Source: Microbacterium sp. 1.5R
GTDB lineage: Bacteria; Actinomycetota; Actinomycetes; Actinomycetales; Microbacteriaceae
DNA: 64,000 nucleotides
Assembly: GCF_001889265.1 (NCBI RefSeq)
Contig: NZ_CP018151.1
Location: 2,418,001 to 2,482,000, forward strand
Direction: 5' to 3'
The notes below the pieces were generated by a model. That model saw only the letters and a list, made by a program, of their open reading frames with translations. It was not told the origin of the DNA and searched no databases. Position numbers and translations under genes: made by a program. How positions within the stretch are numbered: the first letter of the stretch is position 1; each line of letters begins with the position of its first letter. Of this stretch, positions 18,444 to 28,837 are shown piece by piece.

Positions 18444-19373
18444 ATGGGCATGCTCTCCCCTCTTCCGGTGCGCGACGGCGTCGGCGCGACACGTCTGCAC
18501 GTGCCGATGAGCGGCGAATGGCCGACCGTCGGCGCGTACATGATCGAGCGCTTCTTCCACCTCGATCCCGAGGGGCTGCTCAGCCGCTTCGATCGCGGTG
18601 AGATCGTCGCCCGCGACGGCACCCCTCTCGCACGGGACACGCCCTTGGGGGTCGAGGAGTTCATCTGGTACTACCGCGACCCGCCCGTCGAGACCCGTCT
18701 CCCCGTGGAGATCGAGGTCCTCCATCAGGACGACGATCTGGTGGTCATCGACAAGCCGCATTTCCTGCCCACCATCCCCGGCGGGAAGTTCCTGCAGAAC
18801 TCGGCGCTGATCCGACTGCGCAACCTGCTCGACAACGACGAGCTCGCCCCCATCCACCGCTTGGACAGGGCCACGGCAGGAGTGCTGATGTTCTCGGCGC
18901 GACCGGCCACGAGAGGGCCGTATCAGCTGCTCTTCGAGACGCGGCAGGTGCAGAAGGTGTACGAGGCCGTGTCGGCTCGTCCGGCCGATTGGGATGCCTC
19001 ACGATTCCCGCTCGTCTACCGCAACCACATCGTGAAGCTCCGCAATGAGCTGAAGGTCCAGGTCGACGACGAGCGGGAGCCGAACGCCGAGACGCAGATC
19101 GATGTGATCGATGCCGACGATCGCGTCGTGCACACGCTCCTGCACCCGCACAGCGGCAAGATGCATCAGCTCCGCGTGCATCTCGCCGCGCTGGGGCTCG
19201 GCATCCTGAACGATCCGTTCTACCCCGAGTTGCGTGGCGAGAAGCCCGACGACTTCGAGAAGCCGATGCAGTTGCTCGCGCGCGAGCTGCACTTCGTCGA
19301 TCCGCTGAGCGGCGCGCCGCGGGTCTTCACCACGACGCGCACGCTGCAGGAGGCTCCCGTCAGCGCCGCATGA
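18444..19373 (+). CDS. RluA-type RNA pseudouridine synthase
   Basis: A 309-residue enzyme of the RluA family, which converts uridine to pseudouridine in rRNA or tRNA. The catalytic Asp lies in HRLDRATAGV. An N-terminal region (about 25-70) may be a degenerate S4-like domain. The exact target is not deducible. It probably shares a transcript with the MarR gene. The last 14 nt overlap the 3' end of metI on the opposite strand. Confidence 0.9.
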   Translation: MGMLSPLPVRDGVGATRLHVPMSGEWPTVGAYMIERFFHLDPEGLLSRFDRGEIVARDGTPLARDTPLGVEEFIWYYRDPPVETRLPVEIEVLHQDDDLVVIDKPHFLPTIPGGKFLQNSALIRLRNLLDNDELAPIHRLDRATAGVLMFSARPATRGPYQLLFETRQVQKVYEAVSARPADWDASRFPLVYRNHIVKLRNELKVQVDDEREPNAETQIDVIDADDRVVHTLLHPHSGKMHQLRVHLAALGLGILNDPFYPELRGEKPDDFEKPMQLLARELHFVDPLSGAPRVFTTTRTLQEAPVSAA

Positions 19374-20019
19374 TCCTGCGCGCGAGCCACGTGCCGAGCA
19401 TCTGCACGAGGTGGACGAAGACGACGATGAGGACGATCGCCGTCCACATGACGACCGGCTCGAACTGCCGGAAGCCGTAGATCTGGGCGAACGCGCCGAG
19501 GCCGCCGCCGCCGATGAGGCCTGCCATCGCGGTCATGTCGATCAGTGCCACCACGATGAACGTGTAGCCGAGGATCAGCGGTCCGAGCGACTCGGGGATC
19601 GCGACCGTGAACAGGATGCGCGCGGGACCTGCGCCCATGGCGCGCGCGGCTTCGATCACGCCGGGCGACACCGACACGAGGTGCTGCTCGACGATGCGGC
19701 CGATGGCGAACGCCGCGGCCAGACCGATCATGAACGCGCCGGCCGTGGTGCCGATGCCGGTGCCGACCACCGCGCGGGCGAACGGCTGCGCCACGGCGAC
19801 GAAGAGCACGAACGGGATCGGGCGGAAGAAGTTCACCCCGAGGTTCGCGATGACCGACACGGCCCGGTTCTCGGCGAGCCCGCCCGGACGGGTGACATAC
19901 AGGATGACGCCGATCGCGAGACCGAGGATGCCGCCCAGCACGAGTGCGAACGACGTCATGTACAGGGTCTCGAGGGCGGCCTTCCAGAGGTCGGGCCACA
20001 GTTCGTTCAGACGATCCAT
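19360..20019 (-). CDS. metI: Methionine ABC transporter permease
   Basis: A 219-residue permease with five predicted helices and the EAARAMGAGPARILFTVAIPES coupling region, shown here only in part (EAARAMGAGPARI), that contacts the ATPase. It forms the membrane channel for methionine import with MetN and MetQ. Its ATG overlaps the metN stop by 1 nt, showing translational coupling. The 3' end overlaps the convergent pseudouridine synthase gene by 14 nt. Confidence 0.94.
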   Translation of the reverse strand: MDRLNELWPDLWKAALETLYMTSFALVLGGILGLAIGVILYVTRPGGLAENRAVSVIANLGVNFFRPIPFVLFVAVAQPFARAVVGTGIGTTAGAFMIGLAAAFAIGRIVEQHLVSVSPGVIEAARAMGAGPARILFTVAIPESLGPLILGYTFIVVALIDMTAMAGLIGGGGLGAFAQIYGFRQFEPVVMWTAIVLIVVFVHLVQMLGTWLARRIMRR

Positions 20020-21062
20020 CAGCGTGCCTCCTCTTCTGCGATCTCGGTGACTTCGACGCGCTGGCCGATCTGCTCGAGCGTGCGGTCGATCACGGCGCTC
20101 TCACCCCGGATCGCGAGTGTGAGGTGGCCGAAGGCGCGCCCCCGGATGTCGTTGATCCCGCCGTACACGAGCTCGAAGTCGAGTCCGGCGCCGGCGAGGT
20201 CGAGGAAGACCTGAGCCTGCGACGAGTCGCCGTCGCGGAACGAGAACGTGACGAGGCGGCCCCGGTGGCGCTCCCGCAGCACGCCGAGCTCGGACGGCGA
20301 CGGGATACCTTTCACGACCGTTCCGACGAAGCGCTGCGAGGCCGGATTCTGTGGGGCGGAGAACACGTCGAAGACATCGCCCTGCTCGATCACCCGCCCG
20401 TTCTCCATGACCGCGACCTTGGTGGCGATGGTCTGGATGACGTCCATCTCGTGGGTGATGACGACGATCGTGACGCCCTGCTCCTGGTTGACCCGCTTGA
20501 GCAGGTCGAGCACCTCGTGCGTGGTCTGCGGGTCGAGTGCGCTGGTGGCCTCGTCGGCGAGGAGGATGGCCGGGCCGGTGGCGAGGGCGCGGGCGATGCC
20601 GACGCGCTGCTTCTGGCCACCGGAGAGCTGTTCGGGGTACGCCTTCGCCTTGTCGGCCAGGCCTACGAAGCTCAGCAGCTCGGCGACCCGCTTCTCGATG
20701 TCCGGCTTCGACCATCCGGCCAGCTTGAGCGGGTAGGCGATGTTCGCCTTGACGCTGCGCGAGGAGAACAGGTTGAACTGCTGGAAGATCATCCCGATGC
20801 CGCCGCGGACCTTGCGCAGCTCGCTCTCCTTGAGAGCTGTGATGTCGACGTCGTCGACGGTGATGGTCCCGCTCGTCGCCGGCTCGAGCGCGTTGATCAG
20901 TCGTACGAGCGTGGACTTGCCTGCGCCCGAGTATCCGATGATCCCGAAGACGTCGCCCTTCTCGATCGACAGGGTCACGTCGTCCACGGCCACGACCTCG
21001 GACTCGTCGCGCGTGCGGGAGGGGTAGGTCTTCGAGACATTCGTCAGGGTGACGATCGGCAT
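20019..21062 (-). CDS. metN: Methionine ABC transporter ATP-binding protein
   Basis: A 347-residue ATPase: Walker A GYSGAGKST, signature LSGGQKQR, Walker B ILLADEATSALD, and a C-terminal NIL domain (about 265-340) that binds methionine and inhibits transport when the cell is replete. Family length is normal. It lies 104 nt after metQ, separated by a hairpin that may lower its expression relative to the binding protein, and is coupled to metI. Confidence 0.95.
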   Translation of the reverse strand: MPIVTLTNVSKTYPSRTRDESEVVAVDDVTLSIEKGDVFGIIGYSGAGKSTLVRLINALEPATSGTITVDDVDITALKESELRKVRGGIGMIFQQFNLFSSRSVKANIAYPLKLAGWSKPDIEKRVAELLSFVGLADKAKAYPEQLSGGQKQRVGIARALATGPAILLADEATSALDPQTTHEVLDLLKRVNQEQGVTIVVITHEMDVIQTIATKVAVMENGRVIEQGDVFDVFSAPQNPASQRFVGTVVKGIPSPSELGVLRERHRGRLVTFSFRDGDSSQAQVFLDLAGAGLDFELVYGGINDIRGRAFGHLTLAIRGESAVIDRTLEQIGQRVEVTEIAEEEAR

Positions 21063-21094
21063 ACGGTGCTCCGGTCTGTCTGCTTCGGGAACGA

Positions 21095-21129
21095 AGAATC
21101 GGGTGACGCACGAAGCGCCACCCGATTCT
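21095..21129 (-). terminator. Intercistronic hairpin between metQ and metN
   Basis: An 11-bp perfect stem (21095-21105 with 21119-21129) continues inward after one mismatch by a further 3 bp. On the minus strand it is followed by a T-rich stretch (TCGTT). It could end most metQ transcripts or protect their 3' ends, so that more binding protein is made than transporter. Confidence 0.7.
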
Positions 21130-21166
21130 CCCTCATCGGACGGGGGTGTCAGCCACCCCGGTCGTC

Positions 21167-22081
21167 CTACTTGTTGGCCTCGGTGTCCTTCTGGACCTTC
21201 TCGAGCGAGGCGACGAGATCCTCGACCGGGGTCTGCAGCGGCACGGCGGTGTCACCCGACGACTCGAGCAGGCCGGCCTGGACGTCCTCATTGGTCTGGA
21301 AGATCTCGACGAGCTTGAGGTACGTCTCGTTGTCGGCGTCCTCGGCGCGGGCCGCGAAGATGTTCACGTACGGAAGCGCGTTCGGGTCTTCAGGGTCGTC
21401 CTGAGCGATCGCGTCCTCGAAGGTCAGACCCGCATCCTCGACGAAGTCGTTGTTGATGATCGCCGCCGCGACGTCGGGCAGCGACGTCGGGATCAGCGCG
21501 GCCTCGAGCGCGGTGACCTCGACCTTGGACTTGCCCGTGTCGATGTCGGAGAGGTCGGAGAAGATCGTGCCGCCGCTCTTGAGCTCGATGAGTCCGGCCG
21601 ACTGCAGCACGAGCAGCGCGCGAGCCTGGTTCGATGCGTCGTCGGGAACCGCGACGGTCTCCCCCTCGGGGATGTCGTCGACATCGTCGTACTTCTGCGA
21701 GTACAGGCCCAGCGGGTAGATCGCCGTCGAGCCGACCGGCGTCAGGTCGGAGCCGGATGCCGTGTTGTACTCGGCGAGGTACACGATGTGCTGGAACTGG
21801 TTGAGGTCGATCTCACCCTCGGTCAGAGCGGGGTTCGGCTGCTCGTACGAGCCGAAGTCGACGAGCTCGACCGTGATGCCCTCGTCAGCGGCTGCCTCGA
21901 TGAAAGGAGCCCACTGTGCGTCTCCCTTGCCGACGACACCGATCTTGACGGTCTCGTCCTCGGAGCCGCCGGAACCGGCGTCGGACGGTGCGGTCGCGCA
22001 GCCTGCGAGTGCGACGAAGAGCGGGACCGCGGCGAGCGCGGCGATGACGGATGTGGTCCGACGGGATGCTGTGATGGACAT
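21167..22081 (-). CDS. metQ: Methionine-binding lipoprotein
   Basis: A 304-residue NlpA/MetQ-family protein. Residues 1-28 are a lipoprotein signal with lipobox ALAGC (C28). The mature part starts with an Asp/Ser/Gly linker and then VKIGVVGKGDAQW, the first strand of the binding fold. It is first in a metQ-metN-metI set. Upstream on the minus strand TGTGAC occurs twice, 10 bp apart (22156-22171), and may be a regulator site. I saw no SAM riboswitch. Confidence 0.94.
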   Translation of the reverse strand: MSITASRRTTSVIAALAAVPLFVALAGCATAPSDAGSGGSEDETVKIGVVGKGDAQWAPFIEAAADEGITVELVDFGSYEQPNPALTEGEIDLNQFQHIVYLAEYNTASGSDLTPVGSTAIYPLGLYSQKYDDVDDIPEGETVAVPDDASNQARALLVLQSAGLIELKSGGTIFSDLSDIDTGKSKVEVTALEAALIPTSLPDVAAAIINNDFVEDAGLTFEDAIAQDDPEDPNALPYVNIFAARAEDADNETYLKLVEIFQTNEDVQAGLLESSGDTAVPLQTPVEDLVASLEKVQKDTEANK

Positions 22082-22172
22082 GAGTGTTCGGGTTCCTCTC
22101 TTGGGGGACTCGAATACGTTAGGCAGGGCGACGCGCTGCGCGACAATCGAGTGTCACAGAGCGTCACAGCTC

Positions 22173-23975
22173 TCAGTCGTAGTCCTCGATGCCCTGCAGC
22201 CGGACCTGTTCGAGGTCGAGTCGTGCCGAGATCCGACGGACCACGAGGTCGTCGACCGTCCCGTCTCTGCGCAGTCCGAGCAGCACCTCGCGTTTGCGGT
22301 CGATGAGCGCGAGCTTGAGGCGCGTGTGCTCCTCGTGACGCAGCAGCGGCGACCGCTGCATGACGTCGACGTCGGCCGAGGTGGCGATCATCTGCAGAGT
22401 CCTGACCTCGCCGTCCGCGAGCTCACCGTCGTCGCCGACGCGAGTCGCGTCCGGCAGTCGCAGCGCGACCGACGCCTCCGCGGCACCGGCATCCGCTCCC
22501 CCGTTCATCTGCTGGCCGCCGCCCAGCGGATCGGGCTCGTCGAGCATGACGTCGAGCGCCTGGGCCTCGGCATCGACGATCGCCTGCTCGCGCGCCAGCG
22601 CACGCGCGTTCGAGAACTCGAGCATCTGGTAGCCCTCGGCACGCACCTTGTCTCGGATCTCCTGACCGACGCCGTGCTCGACGGCGAGGTCATCGAGGGC
22701 GGCCAGTGCCGCGCCCGAGATCGTCCGCTCGGCGAGCTCGTACTCCTCGGCCTCCATGTGATCGACCGGGAAACGCGCCCAGCGAACGATCGCCGGCAGC
22801 AGCGGCCCCTGTACGAGCAGACTGAGCAGGATCACTCCCGCCGTGACGAACACGATCTCGTCGCGTCCGGCGATCTCGCCCTCGGTCGCGCTGGCGGCCG
22901 GAACCGACAGCGCGATCGCGAGCGAGACGGCACCCCGCATGCCTGCGACCGTCGACACCGCCATCGATCGCGCCTTGGCACCACGGGACGGAAGCGCCGG
23001 ATTGCGTCGCTGGAAGGGCGCGTTCAGCAGCTGGAAGAGATATCTGACGACGAGCAGCGTCCCCCACACCGCGAGGGTGATGAGCACGAGCCGGCCGATC
23101 GCTGCCGCGGAGATCTCATGTGCGACGAATTGCACCTCGAGCCCGATCAGCACGAACAGCGCTCCGTTGAGCAGGAAGACACCGAACGGCCATGCGGCGT
23201 CGGCCTGCCGCCGCGACGAGGCTGTCGTCACCCGGGGCGAGACATAGGCGACGATGAGACCGGCCACGACGACGGCCAGCACGCCGGAGGCGTGCACGAT
23301 CTCCGCGAGGAGGAACGCGCTGAACGGGATGAGCAGCAACGCGACGTTGATGACGATCGTCGAAGAGGTGCGACGCAGCAGCAGGTACCCGAGGCCTGCG
23401 ATCACGACACCGGCCGCCACTCCTCCGACATAGGAGGTGAGCACCGACATCGTCACCGACAAGGGCGTGATGTTGCCGCCGAGAGCCAGCGAGACGGCGA
23501 TCGCGTAGAGCACGAGCGCGGTTCCGTCGTTCGTGAGGCTCTCGGCCTTGAGCTTCATGAACATGCGCCGGGGCAGCAGCCTGCCGAGGGCTGCCACGGC
23601 CGTCGCATCCGGAGGGGCCACTGCGGCGCCGAGGATCAGCGCGGTCTCCCACGGCATCCCGAACAGCAGGCCGATGCCCGCGACGGCGAATGCGGATGCC
23701 ACGACGAGCACCGTGCTCATCGGGAGGATGTATCGGAAGTCACGGCGGATCGATCGCAGCGAGGTCGTGAGGCTCTCCCAGAACAGCATCACCGGGAGGA
23801 ACAGCAGCAGGACCGTCTCAGGGGGCAGCTGGATCTCGCGGAGCTGCGGGACGAAGCCGAGCAGGAGTCCGAAGATCACGAGGACGAGCGGCAGCGCGAG
23901 TCGAACGCGCGGCGCGATCAACGTGCCCACGAGGATCGTGAGTCCGATCAGGACGGTGACCTCGAGTCCTTCCAT
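22173..23975 (-). CDS. CPA1-family Na+/H+ antiporter
   Basis: A 600-residue protein with about 12 helices in the first 415 residues, followed by a cytoplasmic tail of about 185 residues. Family signatures are GAAVAPPDATAV, the SLTNDGTALVLY segment carrying the conserved ND pair, and GMRGAVSLAIAL. The long soluble tail contains charged helical regions and may be regulatory. A GGGAGG site precedes the ATG. It probably exchanges sodium or potassium for protons; ion choice cannot be read from sequence. Confidence 0.92.
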   Translation of the reverse strand: MEGLEVTVLIGLTILVGTLIAPRVRLALPLVLVIFGLLLGFVPQLREIQLPPETVLLLFLPVMLFWESLTTSLRSIRRDFRYILPMSTVLVVASAFAVAGIGLLFGMPWETALILGAAVAPPDATAVAALGRLLPRRMFMKLKAESLTNDGTALVLYAIAVSLALGGNITPLSVTMSVLTSYVGGVAAGVVIAGLGYLLLRRTSSTIVINVALLLIPFSAFLLAEIVHASGVLAVVVAGLIVAYVSPRVTTASSRRQADAAWPFGVFLLNGALFVLIGLEVQFVAHEISAAAIGRLVLITLAVWGTLLVVRYLFQLLNAPFQRRNPALPSRGAKARSMAVSTVAGMRGAVSLAIALSVPAASATEGEIAGRDEIVFVTAGVILLSLLVQGPLLPAIVRWARFPVDHMEAEEYELAERTISGAALAALDDLAVEHGVGQEIRDKVRAEGYQMLEFSNARALAREQAIVDAEAQALDVMLDEPDPLGGGQQMNGGADAGAAEASVALRLPDATRVGDDGELADGEVRTLQMIATSADVDVMQRSPLLRHEEHTRLKLALIDRKREVLLGLRRDGTVDDLVVRRISARLDLEQVRLQGIEDYD

Positions 23976-24098
23976 CTGAACCTCCCGGGTACCGCAGGAT
24001 CAAGCTGTGCGATCCCGGCTGGCATCGAACCCCGCCCAGAGCACAGCGCATTCGACTGCCACCGTATTCCCGCGAGGGCGGAAGGGCCAGACCTCTCG

Positions 24099-25910
<1,812 letters not shown>

Positions 25911-25974
25911 GTCACTCCCCAGGGTAGTCGCGCGGTCTGGGTGGCCCGGTCAGCCTCCTGTCACGGCTGCCTCG

Positions 25975-26715
25975 TCATCCGGCACGCTGCGCACGAGCGC
26001 GCCGGCCGAACAGCTCCGGGAGCGACGCCGTGAACTCCCCGAAGTGGCTGTACCAGACAGTGTGCGCGGCTCCGGGGATGCTGCGCACGTCGATGCCGTT
26101 CGCCGCGAACCGGGCGACGTCGGCGGCGGTCACCCAGTCGCTCGGGTCGGCGCGGACGATGATCGACCCCGGGTCGGGAAGCCACATGTGATCGCGGCCG
26201 CAGGAGACGGATGCCATCGTCGTCGGGTCGAAGCGGCGGGCGGCGAGTGCCTCGATCTCGGCATCCTTCTCCGAGTAGAACGGACGCGAGGCACGGAGGT
26301 TCTCCGGCGACTGTCGCGCTTCGCGATCGCGGGCGTACCGCTCGATGAGATCGTCACGGTCGCTGCCGCCGGGGAGGACGAGTGCGGCATCGACATAGAT
26401 GCCCGGTTCAGGTCGGAGCAACGGGGCCGCCTGTGCGAGCACGCTCGCCCCGTAGGAGTGCCCGACGGCCGCGAGCGGCCGTCCCGGGGCGAGACTTCGG
26501 ACGGTCTCGACCACCGACGATGCGGCCTGCTCGATCGTCAGACGCGGGTCTCGCGGGGACAGACCGTGACCGGGGAGATCGATTGCCAGCACACGGAAGC
26601 CCTGAGCAGCGAGCACCGGCATCATACGCCACCAGCTGTCGGCCGAGCCCATCATCCCGTGGAGCAGAACCACCGTACGGGGGCCGTCGCCGACGTCGAC
26701 GGCGTGAAGGAGCAT
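25975..26715 (-). CDS. Alpha/beta hydrolase
   Basis: A 246-residue alpha/beta-hydrolase fold enzyme. The oxyanion segment is LLHGMMGSADSW, the nucleophile elbow is GHSYGAS, and the C-terminal GAAHTVWYS supplies the likely catalytic His. No signal peptide. Substrate unknown. It is divergent from the DUF222/HNH gene; the stretch between them holds both promoters and a LexA-like box. Confidence 0.85.
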   Translation of the reverse strand: MLLHAVDVGDGPRTVVLLHGMMGSADSWWRMMPVLAAQGFRVLAIDLPGHGLSPRDPRLTIEQAASSVVETVRSLAPGRPLAAVGHSYGASVLAQAAPLLRPEPGIYVDAALVLPGGSDRDDLIERYARDREARQSPENLRASRPFYSEKDAEIEALAARRFDPTTMASVSCGRDHMWLPDPGSIIVRADPSDWVTAADVARFAANGIDVRSIPGAAHTVWYSHFGEFTASLPELFGRRARAQRAG

Positions 26716-26772
26716 GACGTCAGTGTCGCATGAGTCACCCCTCTTCCGGGATCATGTCGATTCGGGAATGTC

Positions 26773-26788
26773 TCGAATCTTCGTTCGG
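26773..26788 (+). promoter_or_regulatory. Candidate LexA (SOS) box
   Basis: TCGAATCTTCGTTCGG matches the mycobacterial LexA consensus TCGAAC-N4-GTTCGA at 10 of the 12 defined positions. It lies 30 bp before the preferred start of the DUF222/HNH gene. LexA boxes precede several members of the related 13E12 repeat family in Mycobacterium tuberculosis. Confidence 0.6.
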
Positions 26789-26818
26789 ATGTCGGTGGTC
26801 CGTGATCTACTCGGAGAC

Positions 26819-28162
26819 ATGACAGCACTGCTCGACGCGACGGACACGCAGATCGCGAATCTCGCCGATCTCGTCGCCGCGTTGCAAGTCGCAGAGGCGA
26901 CATTGAGCAGCATGAGCGCCGCGCGCGACGGGCTGCTGGCGATCGCCGGTCGGCTCGCGGTCGACATCGCGAAGCAGGGTGATCACCCGGACCGGGGAGA
27001 CCACTCGATCAGGACCATCGCGGCCGAGATCGGAGCCGTGCAGCATGTCAGCGATCGCACCATCGAGCGGCGGATGGCGGCGGCGGAGCTGCTGGTCGAT
27101 CGGTTCCCCGCCGTATGGGCCGCACAGGGAGCGGGGCGGATCAGCGCCGCGCACTCCCGCGTCATCGTCGACGCAGGTTCGGGCCTCGAGTCGCCCGATC
27201 ACCGCGAGGCATATTCCGCGGTGATCCTTCCGCTGGCGGAGGTGGAATCGCCGAACCGACTGCGCGCGCTGGCACGGCGAGTCGCTGAGCGGTTCGCCCC
27301 GACGACAGTGTCGGAGCGGCATCGTCGCGCCAGGTCTCAGCGGCGAGTCTGGGTGACGGATGGCGAAGACGGGATGGCGACGCTGCACACGCACGCGCCT
27401 GCCGCGCTCGTCCACGGCATGTTCGATCGTCTCTCGCAGATGGCGCACGCACTGCGCGTCGAGAACCTTCGCGCGAAGCGGCGGGCGGCTCGCGACGGCG
27501 ATGAGTTCGAGGCGGATGATCGGACGGTCGACGAGATCCGCGCCGACCTGCTCGCCGACCTCGTGCTCAGCGGCCAGCCGACCGGGCACGACAGCGAAGA
27601 CGGACTGCTGGCGGCCATCAGTGCGCGCATCGAGATCACCGTTCCGGTGACGACCCTGATGGACGACGAGGCGCACGAGGGGTCGGGTGCTCCGGATACC
27701 GAGGCGGCGCCGCCCGCCGAGCTCGACGGCGTGATTCCGATCGACGTCGATACCGCGCGCCGGATGGCCGGGCAGACGAAGGGATGGGAGCGGGTGCTGA
27801 CGCATCCGATCACCGGTCGCGTCCTCGCCGTCGACCGATACCGACCGAGCCGCCACCTACGCCGGCACCTACGGGCAAGAGATCAGCGATGTCGATTCCC
27901 GGCGTGCGGAGTGGCGGCGCGGAAATGCGACCTCGACCACAACCATGCTGCCTCGACGGGTGGCGCGACCTGCGAATCGAATCTGGCATCGTTCTGTCGC
28001 CGACATCACGTTCTGAAACATCACACACCATGGCACGTCGAGCAGAAGCCCGGCGGGGTCATGGAGTGGACGAGTCCCATCGGGCGGACGTACATCGACA
28101 CTCCCCCTGCACCGAACACGGTGACCTTCACCGAATCGGATGCCGTGCGCGCGCCGTTCTGA
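26819..28162 (+). CDS. DUF222 / HNH endonuclease domain protein (13E12 family)
   Basis: A protein of 447 residues from the preferred ATG. The N-terminal two thirds is the helical DUF222 domain; the C-terminal part is an HNH domain with CRFPACG, CDLDHNH and FCRRHHVLKHH, where Cys and His residues should bind zinc and the DHNH supplies the catalytic core. This family is abundant in actinobacteria and related to the M. tuberculosis 13E12 repeat proteins. The frame is open to 26714; ATGs at 26768 and 26789 are alternatives, but they lie beside or before the SOS-like box. GGAG sits only 2 nt before ATG 26819, so the start is uncertain. Confidence 0.82.
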   Translation: MTALLDATDTQIANLADLVAALQVAEATLSSMSAARDGLLAIAGRLAVDIAKQGDHPDRGDHSIRTIAAEIGAVQHVSDRTIERRMAAAELLVDRFPAVWAAQGAGRISAAHSRVIVDAGSGLESPDHREAYSAVILPLAEVESPNRLRALARRVAERFAPTTVSERHRRARSQRRVWVTDGEDGMATLHTHAPAALVHGMFDRLSQMAHALRVENLRAKRRAARDGDEFEADDRTVDEIRADLLADLVLSGQPTGHDSEDGLLAAISARIEITVPVTTLMDDEAHEGSGAPDTEAAPPAELDGVIPIDVDTARRMAGQTKGWERVLTHPITGRVLAVDRYRPSRHLRRHLRARDQRCRFPACGVAARKCDLDHNHAASTGGATCESNLASFCRRHHVLKHHTPWHVEQKPGGVMEWTSPIGRTYIDTPPAPNTVTFTESDAVRAPF

Positions 28163-28237
28163 GCGGAGACGTTCGCGCTGGCGCGGACCTGTGGAGAAAC
28201 GCGACGCGACCCTGGCCGATTTCACTACGGTGGCGCG

Positions 28238-28837
28238 GTGACTCCTCCTCCGTTGCGCCCCTTGTCCGTTCTTGCGATTCGTCACGGCAGAGGCGGTGGT
28301 GCGGCAGTTCCACGGTTGGGCGCGCGCATAGTTGCTGTCGCCGTAGTGGCGTTGGGGGTTGGCGCTCTCGCGGGATGCACCACTGAACCCGAGCCCGCCC
28401 CTACGCCCACCGCGGCCTTCGCGAACGAGGAGGAGGCGTTCGCTGCAGCGGAGGCTGTGTACCGGGCGTACAACGAGGCGGGTAATGCCAGGCGGACGGG
28501 GTCACCAGATGCCGACCCTCAGCAATTCCTAGTTGGAGCTGCCCTCGAAAGCGACATTGACACCCAAAACCTGCTGATGGCGGATGGCCTGTCTACCGCC
28601 GGAAGGGCAACGATTATTTCAATCAACGGCAAGGTCAGCGAACCCGCTGGGAGCGTATCGACCGTAACCATGACTGTATGTACTGATGTGTCCGCCCTAT
28701 TGCTACTAGATGATGCCGGCGCGGATATCACTCCTGCGGACCGCGGTGAGGTGGTCGCGCTAGAGGTTGTCATAGTGGGCGACCGTCAGTCTCTATTGAT
28801 CTCCGATGCATCGCCGACAAGTGGCAACCCATGCTGA
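28238..28837 (+). CDS. Hypothetical lipoprotein
   Basis: A 199-residue exported protein: basic N-terminus, hydrophobic segment 30-46, lipobox ALAGC with C47, then a Pro/Thr linker and a mature domain of about 145 residues that I do not recognise. The start is GTG, 6 nt after a TACGGT box (28226-28231), probably leaderless. The second half is visibly richer in A and T than its neighbours, with codons such as CTA, ATT and TTG that are otherwise scarce, which suggests recent transfer. The stop overlaps the next start by 7 nt. Confidence 0.75.
   Translation: MTPPPLRPLSVLAIRHGRGGGAAVPRLGARIVAVAVVALGVGALAGCTTEPEPAPTPTAAFANEEEAFAAAEAVYRAYNEAGNARRTGSPDADPQQFLVGAALESDIDTQNLLMADGLSTAGRATIISINGKVSEPAGSVSTVTMTVCTDVSALLLLDDAGADITPADRGEVVALEVVIVGDRQSLLISDASPTSGNPC

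Noticed and set aside
22082..22172. SAM riboswitch before metQ
   Set aside because: The leader is short and lacks the conserved cores; only a TGTGAC direct repeat and a small hairpin are visible.
23976..24098. Small gene between the antiporter and ABC-F genes
   Set aside because: Open frames are short, with no start signal, hairpin or membrane segment. I see nothing specific in this stretch.
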